Source: Persicaria tinctoria
Lineage: Eukaryota; Streptophyta; Magnoliopsida; Caryophyllales; Polygonaceae
NCBI GenBank assembly: GCA_037127255.1
Contig: JBANSL010000009.1
Span: forward strand, 16,132,475 to 16,196,474
Direction of reading: 5' to 3'
Length of the DNA stretch: 64,000 bases
Part shown: positions 31,190 to 42,395 of the stretch, one piece after another
Layout of the letters: the number at the start of each line of letters is the position of its first letter
Position numbering within the stretch: position 1 is the first letter of the stretch
The notes under the pieces: model-generated
Databases searched by the model: none
What the model was told of the DNA's origin: nothing
The model's input: only the letters and a program-made list of their open reading frames with translations
Translations under genes and position numbers: made by a program

Positions 31190-32761
31190 TTATAAAGGAA
31201 CAGAGGCAATGTAAGAAGATTTAGGAAATTTCATATTTGAAGATTTTCCAAACACACAATTTTCACAAAATTTAATCTCAGCAGGTATTTTAGCAAGTAA
31301 ACCATGTTTATGCAATTGAACAAGACCTTTATTGCCAATATGCCCCAGCCTATTATGCCAAGAAAGAGTCTCATCTAGGGTCATATGCTCAGAAGATATG
31401 GCTGGGTTTAATTCAGGTTTATTAGCAAGAATGTGATACAACCTATTCTTTCTAACAGCTTTAATTATAACCCTATTATTTCTAGTCACAGTTCTTATCC
31501 CATTTTTAGAAGCCATGTGACAGCCAAGCTCTTCTAGAGCAGACTCAGACATGAGGCTCTTTCTTAAGCTAGGCACCCATCTAATATTGGTAAAAACTCT
31601 AACTATACCATCATGCATAACAAGAGGAACATCCCCAACCCCCATGATTTTCAAAGAAGTATCATCACCAAGCATTACATCACCACATGCAGTTTTATCA
31701 AGTGTTTTAAAATAATGCTCAGAAGGGGTAGCATGCATGGTACAACCAGAATCAAGTATCCAATTATCAGAATAGTCAGCAGAAAATTCAGTACACATGA
31801 AAAGCTCAGCAGGACAATAACTCATGCATTCTAACACAGAAGCAGATAATTCAGTATTGTTTGATTTGGCAAGTTGCTCAACTCTCTTTTTCTTTCTACA
31901 ATCCTTAACCCAATGCCCCAAATTACCATAGTAATTACACTTGGAATTAGGGTCAGTTTTCTCAGATTTGTCACCTTTGCCATTTTCTTTCTTATCTTTC
32001 TTAGCCTTCTTGTTCTTATTACCCTTTTTGTTATTACCTTTAGTAAACATAACCTCAGGTTTGTCAGGTTTTTCAGTTCTGTCAATTTTTAAACCTTTGA
32101 TTTTAAAGACCTTCATTATTTCATTTTTCTCAATAATAGCTTCAATGAGTTTGTCTTTGGTTAACTCATCTCGGCTAAATTGAATCACATCTTTAAAGTT
32201 GTCAAACTGACTAGGCAAAGAATTTAACAGAAGAATGGCCTGGTGAGAATCTTTAATTTCATCATTGCATCTTTCAAGTTCTTGAGACATTTTCAGAAAT
32301 TTGTCCAAGTTATCATCCAAAGTAAATTGTGTGTTCATCTTGAAAGTAAACAATCGACAAAGCAGAGAAATTCTGAAGGGTAGAGATTTAGATAGAAACA
32401 GCTCCTCCTGAGCATGCCATAGAGAGGAAGCGGATGAGTATCTTACCACCTGACGGGCTATGCCGTCAGTAAGCCTGAGCATGATTTTGGAGTGCGCCCT
32501 CAAATCCAGCTCCAGGTCCTCCTTAGATGGTGGAGGTGTATCAACCTTGACTCCTTTTCCCTTTTTCATTTCAGAGGATTCAGAGCCTTCCAGCAACTCA
32601 TCCTTGGCGCCTGGAGTGGTTGTAGCGACGGTGGATGCGGTTGCTGTAGTCTTGACAGCCTTCCAGCATCCCTTCTTGATCAGCACGGCCCTCATTTTGA
32701 CTTGCCACATGGCGAAGTCGATTATACCATCGAATGGTTTAATCTTGAGAGCGCTATCTAT
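31190..32761 (-). pseudogene. Element D gag, protease and pre-integrase domain
   Basis: Open from the Met at 32710 for 506 residues. The frame is open further upstream to codon ATA at 32759-32761, where relatives start with MDS, so the original ATG has probably mutated to ATA. The gag part has the Copia UBN2-type region (FTLDDNLDKFLKMSQELERC). The zinc knuckle is broken: CNYYGNLGHWVKDC lacks the second Cys. Protease has NWILDSGCTMHATP. The HHCC zinc domain of integrase is present (LSWHNRLGHIG, FCENCVFGK). The TAA at 31190-31192 ends it just before the first integrase Asp (HCDLWGPA). Confidence 0.88.
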
Positions 32762-32945
32762 TGTTTAAGTACCTGTAGAGGACAAACAAAGGAATTAGTT
32801 TTGCGGAAGCGATTGGTCGTAAAATACAGAATATAAACACAAGATTCACAATCAAGAGGAAAACCCTAAGTATTTATAAACTGTAGACAGATCTACGTCA
32901 AGAACAGGTGACCGTGTCTCAGATCTAGCAGTAACCAAAGCGTCA

Positions 32946-32958
32946 GGCCCTGATACCA
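32946..32958 (-). promoter_or_regulatory. Element D primer-binding site (tRNA-iMet)
   Basis: The minus strand reads TGGTATCAGGGCC three bases after the 5' LTR. It differs by one base from the common TGGTATCAGAGCC. Confidence 0.85.
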
Positions 32959-32961
32959 CGT

Positions 32962-33734
32962 TGTAGATCTAGGATATCTTGACTCACAGATCGGAGTCCA
33001 AGATCTTAGACCCGAGAGCGCGAAATCGAAAACAAGGAAGCAAGATAAAGGACACAGGGATTTTTACGTGGTTCGGGAAGAATCCCTACGTCCACGGAGC
33101 CTTAGAAGAGGAGACTCGAGCTTATCCACTATATCAAAACAAGCTTACAAGGTTTCGACGATCTACGCCTGGAAGATCGTCGGAGAAGACAAACTGCGCC
33201 GACCAAGAAATACACGAGTGGAGTGTGGATCTTCGGAGATCAGATCGGAGGTCCCTTGAAGGGATGCGCCTCAGATCTGAGCTTGAACGCCGGGAAGGAG
33301 CTCGGAGCACCACGGAAAACCCTAGCGCCGCTCTGTTCTCTCTCTCTCTCTCTTTCTCTTTTAGGTTTACCTGGAGCGTCGGCTGAAGAAAAATGAGCAA
33401 CCCTAGAGGCATAACGCCTTTAAATAGGCGAGCTCAATGAACTAGGGCAAGCTTCAGCAAGTTGGAGCAAGCATTTGGGCCAGGTCCGAGTAATAAGCTT
33501 TTTAGGCCCAATTCGGATGCCCACTAACCATGTCACATATTTTAACTCTTCTACCACATATTATATATCACATATGATCACAAGTTTGGTTAAACTTGCA
33601 ATTCTAACATGTGACATATATTATATAGGAGAGTATATAATATGTTAGTATAATCCATATTAAGCCCTTAATCTAACCTATGTCTATCACAAAACCCCTA
33701 AAGATCTAGAACCATGATTAAGGTTGACATTACA
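32962..33734 (-). repeat. Element D 5' LTR
   Basis: A 773-bp LTR, nearly identical to the left LTR outside the ~120-bp indel and a (CT)n length difference near 33340-33358. It is flanked on the right by the TSD AAATA. Confidence 0.9.
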
Positions 33735-33782
33735 AAATATATATTTTTTCTTATGTATCTATTAAGTTAAAAATTAGAGATG

Positions 33783-34080
33783 TTTTTTTTTACCAATATT
33801 TAATCTTACGTAGGCACGAAACAACTGTTGTCAACATAGAATGATTGAAATTGGATTCGTGGCTGAGAACTCGCAAGTCTAGTTCATCACATCTGGAATG
33901 ATGGATTAAAATTAATCTTTGGAAAAAAAATGGGAAAGAAAAATGGAAGCAATGGACCGTCGTTACTGTATCCGTGTGTGGTGGAAAGGGGCAGCAGCCA
34001 AAAAGATTAAGGGAATTAAAACTGAGGGGATTCGAACCCTCCACTATCACCTCTTTACCAACTGCGCTGGTTAAGCAATC
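33783..34080 (-). mobile_element. tRNA-like (SINE-like) segment with pol III boxes
   Basis: The minus strand has CAGCGCAGTTGG (34058-34069), close to the A-box consensus, and GGTTCGAATCC (34028-34038), a perfect B box, about 30 bases apart. About 250 bp downstream is an A-run (33786-33795 in complement). This is the layout of a tRNA-derived SINE. The spacing is too short for a tRNA gene, and no cloverleaf can be drawn. It lies inside hAT element E, so it is either a SINE insertion or part of the hAT body. Confidence 0.45.
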
Positions 34081-34176
34081 AGTTCATAATTACACCTACA
34101 TTTTATATATTACTGGTAACATGGGGTGGGCTACAGCATACACCAGCCCACCCCTAGTTCCGTCCCTGAACGCGCG

Positions 34177-34409
34177 TACCACGATTAGAGGGCGGCGGTG
34201 TGAATTGGAAAACTGTCCCTTGGGGAGATGGTGGCGGTTCAGAACCTACGTGAGGTGGAGGTGGTGACGAAGCACTCTGTCATGGTGCAAGTCAGGCCAC
34301 GAACATATTTCAGTTCGTTGTTAGAAAAAGGTTCAAGTAAAGGACAATGGGACCTTCGTCACCCCAACCGAACCCAAGGCAACCTCTACCTTGGATGGGC
34401 TTGTAGCGA
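34177..34409. other. Unassigned spacer
   Basis: G-rich, no frame or motif that I can support. Confidence 0.5.
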
Positions 34410-36135
34410 CCAACATATTCCAATGTTCGTCGCTTGAATTACATTCAAGCGACGAACATTGAGAAAATCGTCGCCTGGACAAACATATAACTTGACCACC
34501 AAACACTTGACTTCTGGCGACTAGGGGTGTGCATAACCGGGTACCCGACATGAACCGGTTAACCGTGTCGGGTACCCGGAACCATTTATTGGCAAATCCC
34601 CTAACCGGATACAAACCGGTTCAGGCCGGGTATCCGAACCATTTATACGAAACGGTTTCGTGTATTTGGTTTGGGTACCCGCCACGACCCGCTTAACCCT
34701 TTCAATATTTCGACAATACAGATCTCAATTAATGGAAGGAATCAATTCACCAGATTGAAGAGAAGAAAAATAGGAACTGAAATTACAAGTTCTAAAGAAG
34801 AACTACAAGTCGTCAAAGCCTTAATCAAGAGTATCGACTACTCAAATCGAAGAAAAAAAAAGCTAAAGAAGAACAAACTAAGCAATTCACTATAAATAAA
34901 CACTAAATAGATCATCAATTTCACAAAACTTCAACAAAAACTATGAGATCAGGAGGACATTGACATAGGTAAGAAAGAGATGTAAGCTACTGAACTGGGC
35001 GGCTCCCGTAGTGGTGAAGACTACAGTAAGGCGATCGGCGACTCGACGACAAGCAAGAAGCCAAGGCAAGGCGGTCGGCGACTCAGCAACAAGAAATAAG
35101 CCAAGGTTGTAGGAGAAGAAGTAGAACTCTCGTTGGAGATGGAGAAACACCGAAAGATATCGCTCAGATCTTGAGAGCTCTAGCCGGATTTGAAGAATAT
35201 GGACTTGAGTTTGAGAGAGAGAACGAGGAGAAGTGAAGATGCAGGACCTTACAGTCGGATTTCTTCAGACTTATCTACGTTTGAGAGAGAGAGGATGAGT
35301 GAAGATTGAAGACCCGACGGCTTTAATTTTTTGGAGGCTAGGGTTTGTACCTTAATTGGGTAAATTAAATATTAAAAAAAATTGAGGAAAAAAAAATGCC
35401 GAGAATCGAACCTGGCCTGGGAGGATGGATCGCGTGAAAGCAAAATGGGCCTTTAATCATCTATGCTAGTGGAGCTCTGTGTATCATAGGGAATCTTTAT
35501 TTACATATTTCATATTAATACCGTATTTATAAATTAAAATAAAATTAAACGGTTCGTGTCGGGTATCCGACAAGGGAATTTGCCCGAACCGTATCCGAAC
35601 CGTTTAATGTCGTGTTTTAACGGTTTGTGTCGTTATCGTGTCGTGTCTTTTCGGTCTCGTATTTTTTCGTGTCGTGTCGTGTCACTCGTGTCGGGTTTTT
35701 CTGCACACCCCTACTGGCGACCACCAATGTTCGTCGCTTAAATACACTCAGGCAACGAACATATTACGAGTGGTCACTTGAACAAATATTGAAAGTTGAC
35801 CAAAAATTGATAGTACCCAAGCAACGACAAATTTTTCAGTATTCGTTGCTTCAATACACTCAAGCAACGAACATATTCGAAGTGGTCACTTGAGCAAATA
35901 TTGAAAGTCAGCCAAAAATTGATAGCACTCAGGCAACAACAATATTTTCAATGTTCGTTGCTTGAATACACTCAAGCAACGGACATGTTCAAAGTGGTCA
36001 GTTGAACAAATGTTGAAAGCTAACCAAAAATTGGTAGTACTCAGGCAACGACGAATTTTTCAATATTCGTCGCTTGAATGCACTCAGGCAACGAACATGT
36101 TTGAAGTGGTCACTTGAACAAATGTTGAAAAATAA
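34410..36135. repeat. ~110-bp tandem repeat with hairpin core, split by element F
   Basis: At least five units, cores near 34421, 35729, 35838, 35947 and 36059 (the first separated from the others by element F). Each unit carries a TTCGTCGCTTGAA-type motif and its inverse CAAGCRACGAAC, then GTGGTCACTTGAACAAATRTTGAAAG-like spacer. The first unit is a perfect inverted repeat: 18-base arms at 34422-34439 and 34443-34460 with a 3-base loop. CGTCGC-type repeated hairpins resemble subterminal repeats of CACTA or Mutator elements, but I see no terminus here. Confidence 0.8.
34522..35713. mobile_element. Element F: non-autonomous hAT transposon (1192 bp)
   Basis: Inverted ends TAGGGGTGTGCA and TGCACACCCCTA with a perfect 8-bp duplication CTGGCGAC (34514-34521 and 35714-35721). 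Both ends carry GGTACCCG and CGTGTCG-type subrepeats; the middle is AT-rich with no transposase frame. It is inserted in the tandem repeat described above. Confidence 0.92.
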
Positions 36136-36882
36136 CACCACGATTTCCTTTATTATTACTATTACTATTTTTACTACCCGCGTCGTATGCGGTTTTTTTT
36201 TATAAATTGTATTTTATATAGTAATATTTATTGATTTAATAAATTAAATTAATTTTTATTTATATATAAAGTACTCAGATTTTATTTATATATAATGTAT
36301 TTCTCCCTATTTTATCAAAATCGCAAAGTCATAAGGTTGTTTTTCATTAAGATATTGTAATCATTGAAATTATGTAAATGGTCGTATATTTTGATAGAAT
36401 CTCAAGAAATAAATTTTTTATATACAATAAGGTGCATTTTTTTTATTGAGTAACATTAATATAAACGAAATTTTTTTATTTAATTTATATCTTTTTCTAG
36501 AGTTTAATTCAAACAGTTATATAATAGAAAATATATGATTTGATTCAATATATTAGATTATACTAAATCATAATAGATTGTGTAAATTAATCTAACCTTT
36601 TAAGACTATGTAGATTTTTGTAGGTAAAATATTTATAAAATAACTAACGGTGAAATGATAGGTTTTATAAACACTTACGATATAAGAACTAATTTTAACC
36701 ACTAATATTGATAAGTTAAATAACTCAAATAGATAGGGTCATTGTCTGACATGACTTAAATACATTTTATTATCATTAATTGACGTGTCAAATTGCATTA
36801 AGGAACGGCACATAAGCAAATTTAGCCTGGGTTTGACTCGTAGGAAATCATTTCTCTATTTTAGTATTATATATTTTATTAA
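36136..36882. other. AT-rich intergenic DNA
   Basis: Nothing supported on either strand. Confidence 0.6.
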
Positions 36883-36932
36883 TATCATTATCATTATCAT
36901 TATCATTACTATTATTATTATTATTATTGTTG

Positions 36933-37018
<86 letters not shown>
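36883..37018. repeat. (TTA)n microsatellite
   Basis: Starts as ATC/ATT triplets and becomes pure TTA. The poly-Ile frame is an artefact. Confidence 0.97.
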
Positions 37019-37019
<1 letters not shown>

Positions 37020-37244
37020 CTATTGTTTAAATCATGTTATTTAATTTTGGCGAAAATATAAATATTGGTCTCATTTTTTCCTTATCTTTTAATAAAATCA
37101 CAAGCTTATAGTTTTATCATTGAAGTATTATGAATGTTGAAATAACATTTCATAGTTTATGAATTATTTCGACCGCTCATTTCACCTCTTGGTTGAAATT
37201 TAACATTAATCACCTATGGTAATGTACTCTTTTCAAAATTTGAG

Positions 37245-37990
37245 ATTGAGATTGAGGTTAAGATCAATATTTGAGATTGAGATGAAGATTTGAGATTGAG
37301 ATTGACATCAAGATTAACTTAAGATCGATATTTGACCTTGAGATCAAGATCGAGATTTGAAGTTGATATTGAGATTGATATTAAGATCATGATCGATGTT
37401 TGAGATTGAGACTGAAATTGAGAATGAAATCAAGATTAAGATCAAAATCGATATTTGAGAGTGAAATTTGATATTTGAGATTGAGATTTAGATTTAGATG
37501 AACATCGAGATTTGAGATTGAGTCCAAAGGACATTTGATCTATGAGATTTGAGATTGAGATTAAGATAAAAAAATTTGAGATTGAGATCGATATTTGAGT
37601 TCGATTTGAGATTTGTAATTGAGACTGAGTTTAAGATCAAGTTAAGATCGAGGTTTGAGTTTGAGACGAAGATTAAAATCAAGATCGAGATTTGATATAT
37701 ATTGAGATTAAGATTGAAGTTTGTGATTGAGATTTGAGATTGGGTTAAAGGTTGAGATCGAGATTTGAGATTGTGATTGAGATTAAGATTTGAGATTTGA
37801 AATTGAGATTTCAGATTGAGAACAAGATTTGAGATTTGAAATTGAGATTTCAGATTAAGAACAAGATTGAGATTTGAGATTAAGGTTGAGATTAAGATTT
37901 TCAATTAAGATTGAAATCGAGATTTGAGATTGAATAATTAAAAAAAATTATATTTAAGATTGAGAACAAGATTTTCAATTAAGATTGAGA
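37245..37990. repeat. Degenerate GAGATT minisatellite
   Basis: About 745 bp of variable 6-bp and 12-bp units (TTGAGATTGAGA, AAGATCGAGATTTGAG and similar), purine-rich on the plus strand. A 136-residue Asn/Leu-rich minus frame across it is low complexity and not a gene. Confidence 0.93.
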
Positions 37991-39008
37991 ACAAGATTTG
38001 GTTCTAATTTTATAGATAATCAATTTAATAAAATAATAAAATTTTATATTTAAATATATAAGTGTTATAAAAACTAAAAAAACTCATACAATCATGAAAC
38101 GATGGTATTTATATATTTTTAAATTTGTTATGATTGATTTGTGATGTGAATACTAGTTAATTGAATATTTTTAAAATGTATAAATAAATTATTGATCTGT
38201 GATGTTAATACTAGTTAATTGTAACTTGGTGCAAGTGAAAAAAAATTCACTAGGCGGTATAACTCCCGCCCGTTAATTTTGGTTGGGGTTCATTGCGAAA
38301 ATTGGGCGGTATAATTCCCGCTTGTTAATTTTGTTGGGGGCATTCCACTAACCCTAGATCCACCGCCTCTCTTCATGTCTCTCTCGTCATCTCAAACCTT
38401 GATCTCCCTCCCTCAATTCCCTCTCTCGAACCCATATCCGGAGCACCCTCTTCGATGCTCTCCTCCGAGCCGCCCCTAGACTGGTCGGCCGCTACTCCTC
38501 CTTCTTGGGCATTCGTTTGAAGCCGCTATAGCCGCCTGTCCTTCTCGGGCGTTCTTCCGTCTTAAGCCGCCGCTGTAGCCGCCTCTCCCCTCGAAGCCAC
38601 TGAAGCCGTCCGCCTCCTCCTCAGCCGTCCGTCTGCGAGTCGCAATTCATCCACACGCCATCCATCTGGCTCTCTCGTCCTCCTCCTCCATTTCGTGCTT
38701 CAATTTTGATTTTCGCAAATTTAATTTCTCTGCTATGAAACCCTAATTTCTTCTACCTTTGCTATGTTTAGGTTTTTTTGTGGGACGTGTTCTATGCCTA
38801 TAACCCAAAAACCTAATACTATTGACACTTCAGCACTGATATTCAACAACTCAAAGATTTGAGAAGGTAATGCTCATTCTTAACAATCTTGTTCGTTGTC
38901 TAAAGCCAGCTATTTTTTTGGTTTCATCTTGGTATTTTTTTTATCTCTTTTCTTCGTCTGTGCACAATTGATTCAAGATCAACAACTTGAGGGAACAACC
39001 TTTTCAGG
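37991..39008 (+). other. AT-rich DNA then 5' UTR-like segment
   Basis: A ~50-bp direct repeat (GGGCGGTATAAYTCCCGC core) occurs twice, at about 38252-38336. It is followed by a CT-rich, 5' UTR-like stretch (38340-38700) and a possible exon-intron transition near 38866, but no frame I can name. Element G interrupts this stretch. Confidence 0.4.
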
Positions 39009-39034
39009 AAGCACTAGTACAAAAACTAGATTTT

Positions 39035-39440
39035 ATGCCGGATATTTGGGCTATTTATGCCGGATATTCGAAAAGGTATCTCCGGGGTATAGGTCAATGT
39101 AATAAAAAAGGGGGCATTTTATTTATGCCGGATATTAATATGACACGCCCGGCATAAATAATTGTGTGTTTTTTTTACACACAGTTATTTATGCCGGATC
39201 TAAATACCACACGCCCGGCATAAATAACAACAATATCCGGCATAAATAATAGAAATATCCGGCATAAATAATAGCAATATCCGGCATAAATGAAGTTGAT
39301 CTTTTTATTAAAAAAAACCTCAATCTATTTATGCCAGGTTTAAAATAGCCAGGTCCGGCATAAATACTAATGTTTTTTTTAAAACAAAAATTATGGCCGG
39401 TATATAATATGACCTTTTATAACGGACGGTTTTCCGGGAT
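39035..39440. repeat. Element G left subterminal repeats
   Basis: About ten copies of TATGCCGGAT or ATCCGGCATAAAT in both orientations. These are the probable transposase-binding array. Confidence 0.85.
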
Positions 39441-39933
39441 ATATAGTTTAATGTCATTTTGCAAGAGCACTTTTAGAATATCAATATAAACCCCCTGTTA
39501 AATGTCATAAAAAACATACATAAATATCATCCAAACCATACATAAATATCATCCAAACCATAGCAACAACCACTACAAATCCATTGTTTAAGTTTACCCA
39601 CCAACATCACATTCAGGGTACATCATATGATATATCAACCTTAGAACTAAAATGTAAACATGCTAAAACAAAAGTTGTCCCTGATAAAGTAAAACGAAAG
39701 TAAGTGCATGGCCACATCCGGGTACATATCTTGATAGATGCTCGAGCTCACCAAATGAAAGTCATCTCTCGATGAGCACATGAACGGGAGACAACTTGTG
39801 GCTCACCTAAAATAAAAATCAGAAAGACCTTGTTACGAAAGCTAATAGCTTGAGCTTATTACATTCCTTTATTCCTTTATTTCAATCGAGAGACCAACTT
39901 TCAAAATTAAGGATGTGCAGGGTAGATTCATAC

Positions 39934-41024
39934 CTTATAAACAGTGAGTGAGTGCACATCACCATGTCCATGAGGTTTTGTCTATGATAAACAGAAATGT
40001 GCAAAGATTCGACACATTTAAGAGAATGGATGATGTGAGAAGTAACTTAATAAATTTTAATATCCAGAAATAAAATTTCTTTTGGACGTTAATGAAATCA
40101 GAATAAAATAATCGCCCAAAGACTCCAAACACTAACAGTGCAGGGAAACATACCTGGACTCTGTATTTATTCTTTGGATCCAGAGCCAGTATTGCATCAT
40201 TGCCCTCTAGGGTAGGCAACTTTCCCCTTAAAAATGGAAAAAAAATCCATAATTATTTTAGGAAACCCGGTTCACTAAATCACACCAGGGAAGTCTTAAA
40301 GACCAAATATGGTACCTGTTTTAGAAGTGTCACTTGTGTTGTGTAGGCTTCATTCCAAAATAAGCATTTGACTCTAAAAGCGCCAATGTGCGTGAATGAG
40401 TGTCATCAGAAGTCATTATAGAATGTCCCTTTGAGATTCACCTATAAAGTTGAAAGGCATAAATTATGCAATCAAAGTATATACAAATGGATGGTTTATG
40501 CTAAAATTGAAAGGCATAATTATGCAATCAAGGTTGTTATACAAACAAAATATGCACATTCTCAGTGCTATCATGCTTGAATCTTGAAAGCAACATGAGC
40601 AATGAAGTAACATACAAAATGAAGCAACTTGCATAAATCATCAGAACTTATGGCACTACAGTCTTCTATGTTCACTATCAAGAGACAACTGAACCTCAGA
40701 AAATGACATTAAACTTGCATACAAAATGAAGCAACATGCATAAATCACCAGATACAAGAAAGGTGAAATAAACTATTTTAAAGCTGAGTGCACAAGATAC
40801 AGAATACCAGATACAAGAAAGGTGAAAGAAACTAGTTTTAAGCTGAAGTATACTGTCATATATCTGTAAAAAAACTATATTCATCCCTTTTTAGGTGTAT
40901 TAATCATTTTCTAGTGAAACTGACCTTTGACTATCTTAGAGCTAGCTTCTTGAAGAGCCAGAACAGATTCAATGTATAACTGCAAGAAACAGGTCCCTGT
41001 GCAGGAATCTGATGGAAGAGCAAC
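39934..41024 (-). pseudogene. Captured UDP-sugar pyrophosphorylase (USP) fragment
   Basis: Four exons in the minus direction with GT/AG introns retained: 41024-40925 ([20 protein letters not shown]), 40441-40316 (ESQRDI, then [20 protein letters not shown] and [12 protein letters not shown]), 40226-40154 (LPTLEGNDAILALDPKNKYR) and 39981-39934 (KPHGHGDVHSL). They match, in order, the catalytic region of plant USP, the enzyme making UDP-sugars in salvage pathways. A small deletion just before MTSDD shifts the frame, and the N- and C-terminal parts are missing. It is non-coding cargo of element G. Confidence 0.85.
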
Positions 41025-41605
41025 CTGCAAAGTTATGAGAGAATTAACCCCTTCCATACTACAAAGAAAATCGAAAAAAAAAAAAGGGAAGTTGTTTGTA
41101 TAGATCTAAGATACGTATGTTCAACAAAATTGCTCCAAGTTACTCTGGCATCATAGAACACTAGAACCACAAGAAAAAAATGAAATTCCTTTTTCATTAT
41201 AACCACTCTTATAATAGGTAATTTTTTAAGTTCAACCATTCTTATAATAGGTAATTTAGTAATCATTGAAAACAAGGGTGAAGCAGTGAAGTAAATGTAC
41301 GGAAGGACCCATATAAGAAAGTTACTCTAAAGTAGCCAAATAAATAAAACTATACATTTTAAAAGTTAATTACCTCTTCCGGCTAAGTTTGCAAATATTA
41401 CATTTCTTAGAATCTGTTTTTTTTTCCCTCCTGTGGCTAGAGATTAAAGTTTACTCACTTGTTTCCTTGCAGAGTGGGTCAATTAATAGTACTAAATAAA
41501 GTCCTCTTTTTAGCAGTAAAAATCTTAAGTCAACAAGAATGCAAAAAATCTATAGACAAACACTCTTTTAAAGTATTCGATCACTATTTTTAAAAGTAAC
41601 TTCCA

Positions 41606-41661
41606 AAATGGAGAGGGTAGATTAATGTGGAAACCTGGATATTCCATTCCACCAATCATGT
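41606..41661. repeat. Direct repeat inside element G, copy 1
   Basis: A ~55-bp block containing GGAGAGGGTAGATTAATGTG is repeated almost exactly at 42862-42917, 1.25 kb away. The copies are in the same direction. Confidence 0.8.
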
Positions 41662-42129
41662 AACTTTTACATTTTAGGTCCACAACTTGACAACCAATAT
41701 GAATTAGTGCAATCGCATCAGAGACTCATGGAACTTTTACATTTACATTTTTTTTCAATTATACATGAGACTCAACACATGTAGTGCCATGATAATTTAA
41801 ATCTATGAACCAATTTTTTATAACCATATTATGCCACTGATCTTATCTTTAGGAAATGAATTGGGTAAATTAGCTGAAGTCTACTAAAGAACAAAAATAT
41901 ATACTGTCAACTAATAAAAGTTCACCACCAAAATCAGTAATTTGCTTTCCAAGCACTAAAGCAAGAAAAAAAATGCAAGAAAAGGATGCCCTAAGAAAAT
42001 GTAAATTGGACTAGGACCTATTGACTGCATCTAGGTAGAAGTGCCTAAGTGGTTCCTAAGCATTCAAGATATGTAAAGCTTGCATTCTAAGATCCAAATG
42101 TCATGCGCAATAAAGCAAACTCCACACTA

Positions 42130-42395
42130 TAAAGTATAAATGTATAATAGAAGAACCTTGTGGAGGTAGGCTGAAGGAAACAATAACTCTTAGTGTGCAT
42201 GTGAAAATACCTCCACTGATTAGTTTCTTGTTCCTCTTTCTTTGAGGTTGATCATAAGATGACTTTACACTAGCTTTTGCAGCTTCACAATTCAATCTTC
42301 CTAGAGCAGGATCAGCATTAAGTCTTCTACTCAGCTCACTGGATGCTTCAGGCACATCATCAAATGTTTTGTGCGCATTCCATCCCTGTGTTTCT
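42130..42395 (-). pseudogene. Unidentified captured exon in element G
   Basis: A minus-strand open stretch encoding KTFDDVPEASSELSRRLNAD and then KASVKSSYDQPQRKRNKKLI, ending near a possible donor (GGAGGTATTT at about 42208 in complement). Its hydrophilic, conserved-looking sequence suggests an exon of a host gene, but I do not recognise the family and it need not come from USP. Confidence 0.4.

Larger units (their letters stand above)
27451..33734 (-). mobile_element. Element D: Ty1/Copia retrotransposon (Tork-like)
   Basis: A complete minus-strand element with TGTAGATC...GACATTACA LTRs and a perfect 5-bp duplication AAATA (27446-27450 and 33735-33739). It has a Met-type PBS, a PPT and the Copia domain order gag, protease, integrase, RT, RNase H. 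It is inserted in element E. Two long frames separated by one stop, a lost start codon and altered zinc and active-site residues indicate that it is recently but clearly inactivated. Clade assignment is by general resemblance only. Confidence 0.92.
27398..34168. mobile_element. Element E: small hAT-like transposon, split by Copia element D
   Basis: Inverted ends CAGGCACGGAACCAGG (27398) and CCTAGTTCCGTCCCTG (ending 34168) match the CAGGGRCGGARCCAGG style of plant hAT elements. They are flanked by an 8-bp duplication, AACGCACG and AACGCGCG (27390-27397 and 34169-34176), matching at 7 of 8 bases. Without the Copia insertion the body is only about 480 bp, so it never encoded a transposase. It includes a tRNA-like segment (see 33783-34080). 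Confidence 0.7.

Noticed and set aside
34021..34075. A tRNA gene on the minus strand
   Set aside because: The A and B boxes are too close and no cloverleaf with acceptor and anticodon arms can be drawn, so I call it SINE-like at most.
34410..36135. CRISPR array
   Set aside because: Repeats of ~110 bp with diverged units and no unique spacers, in plant nuclear DNA.
36785..37030. Poly-Ile frame
   Set aside because: Translation of the (TTA)n microsatellite.
37494..37904. 136-residue Asn/Leu-rich minus-strand frame
   Set aside because: It is the translation of the GAGATT minisatellite.
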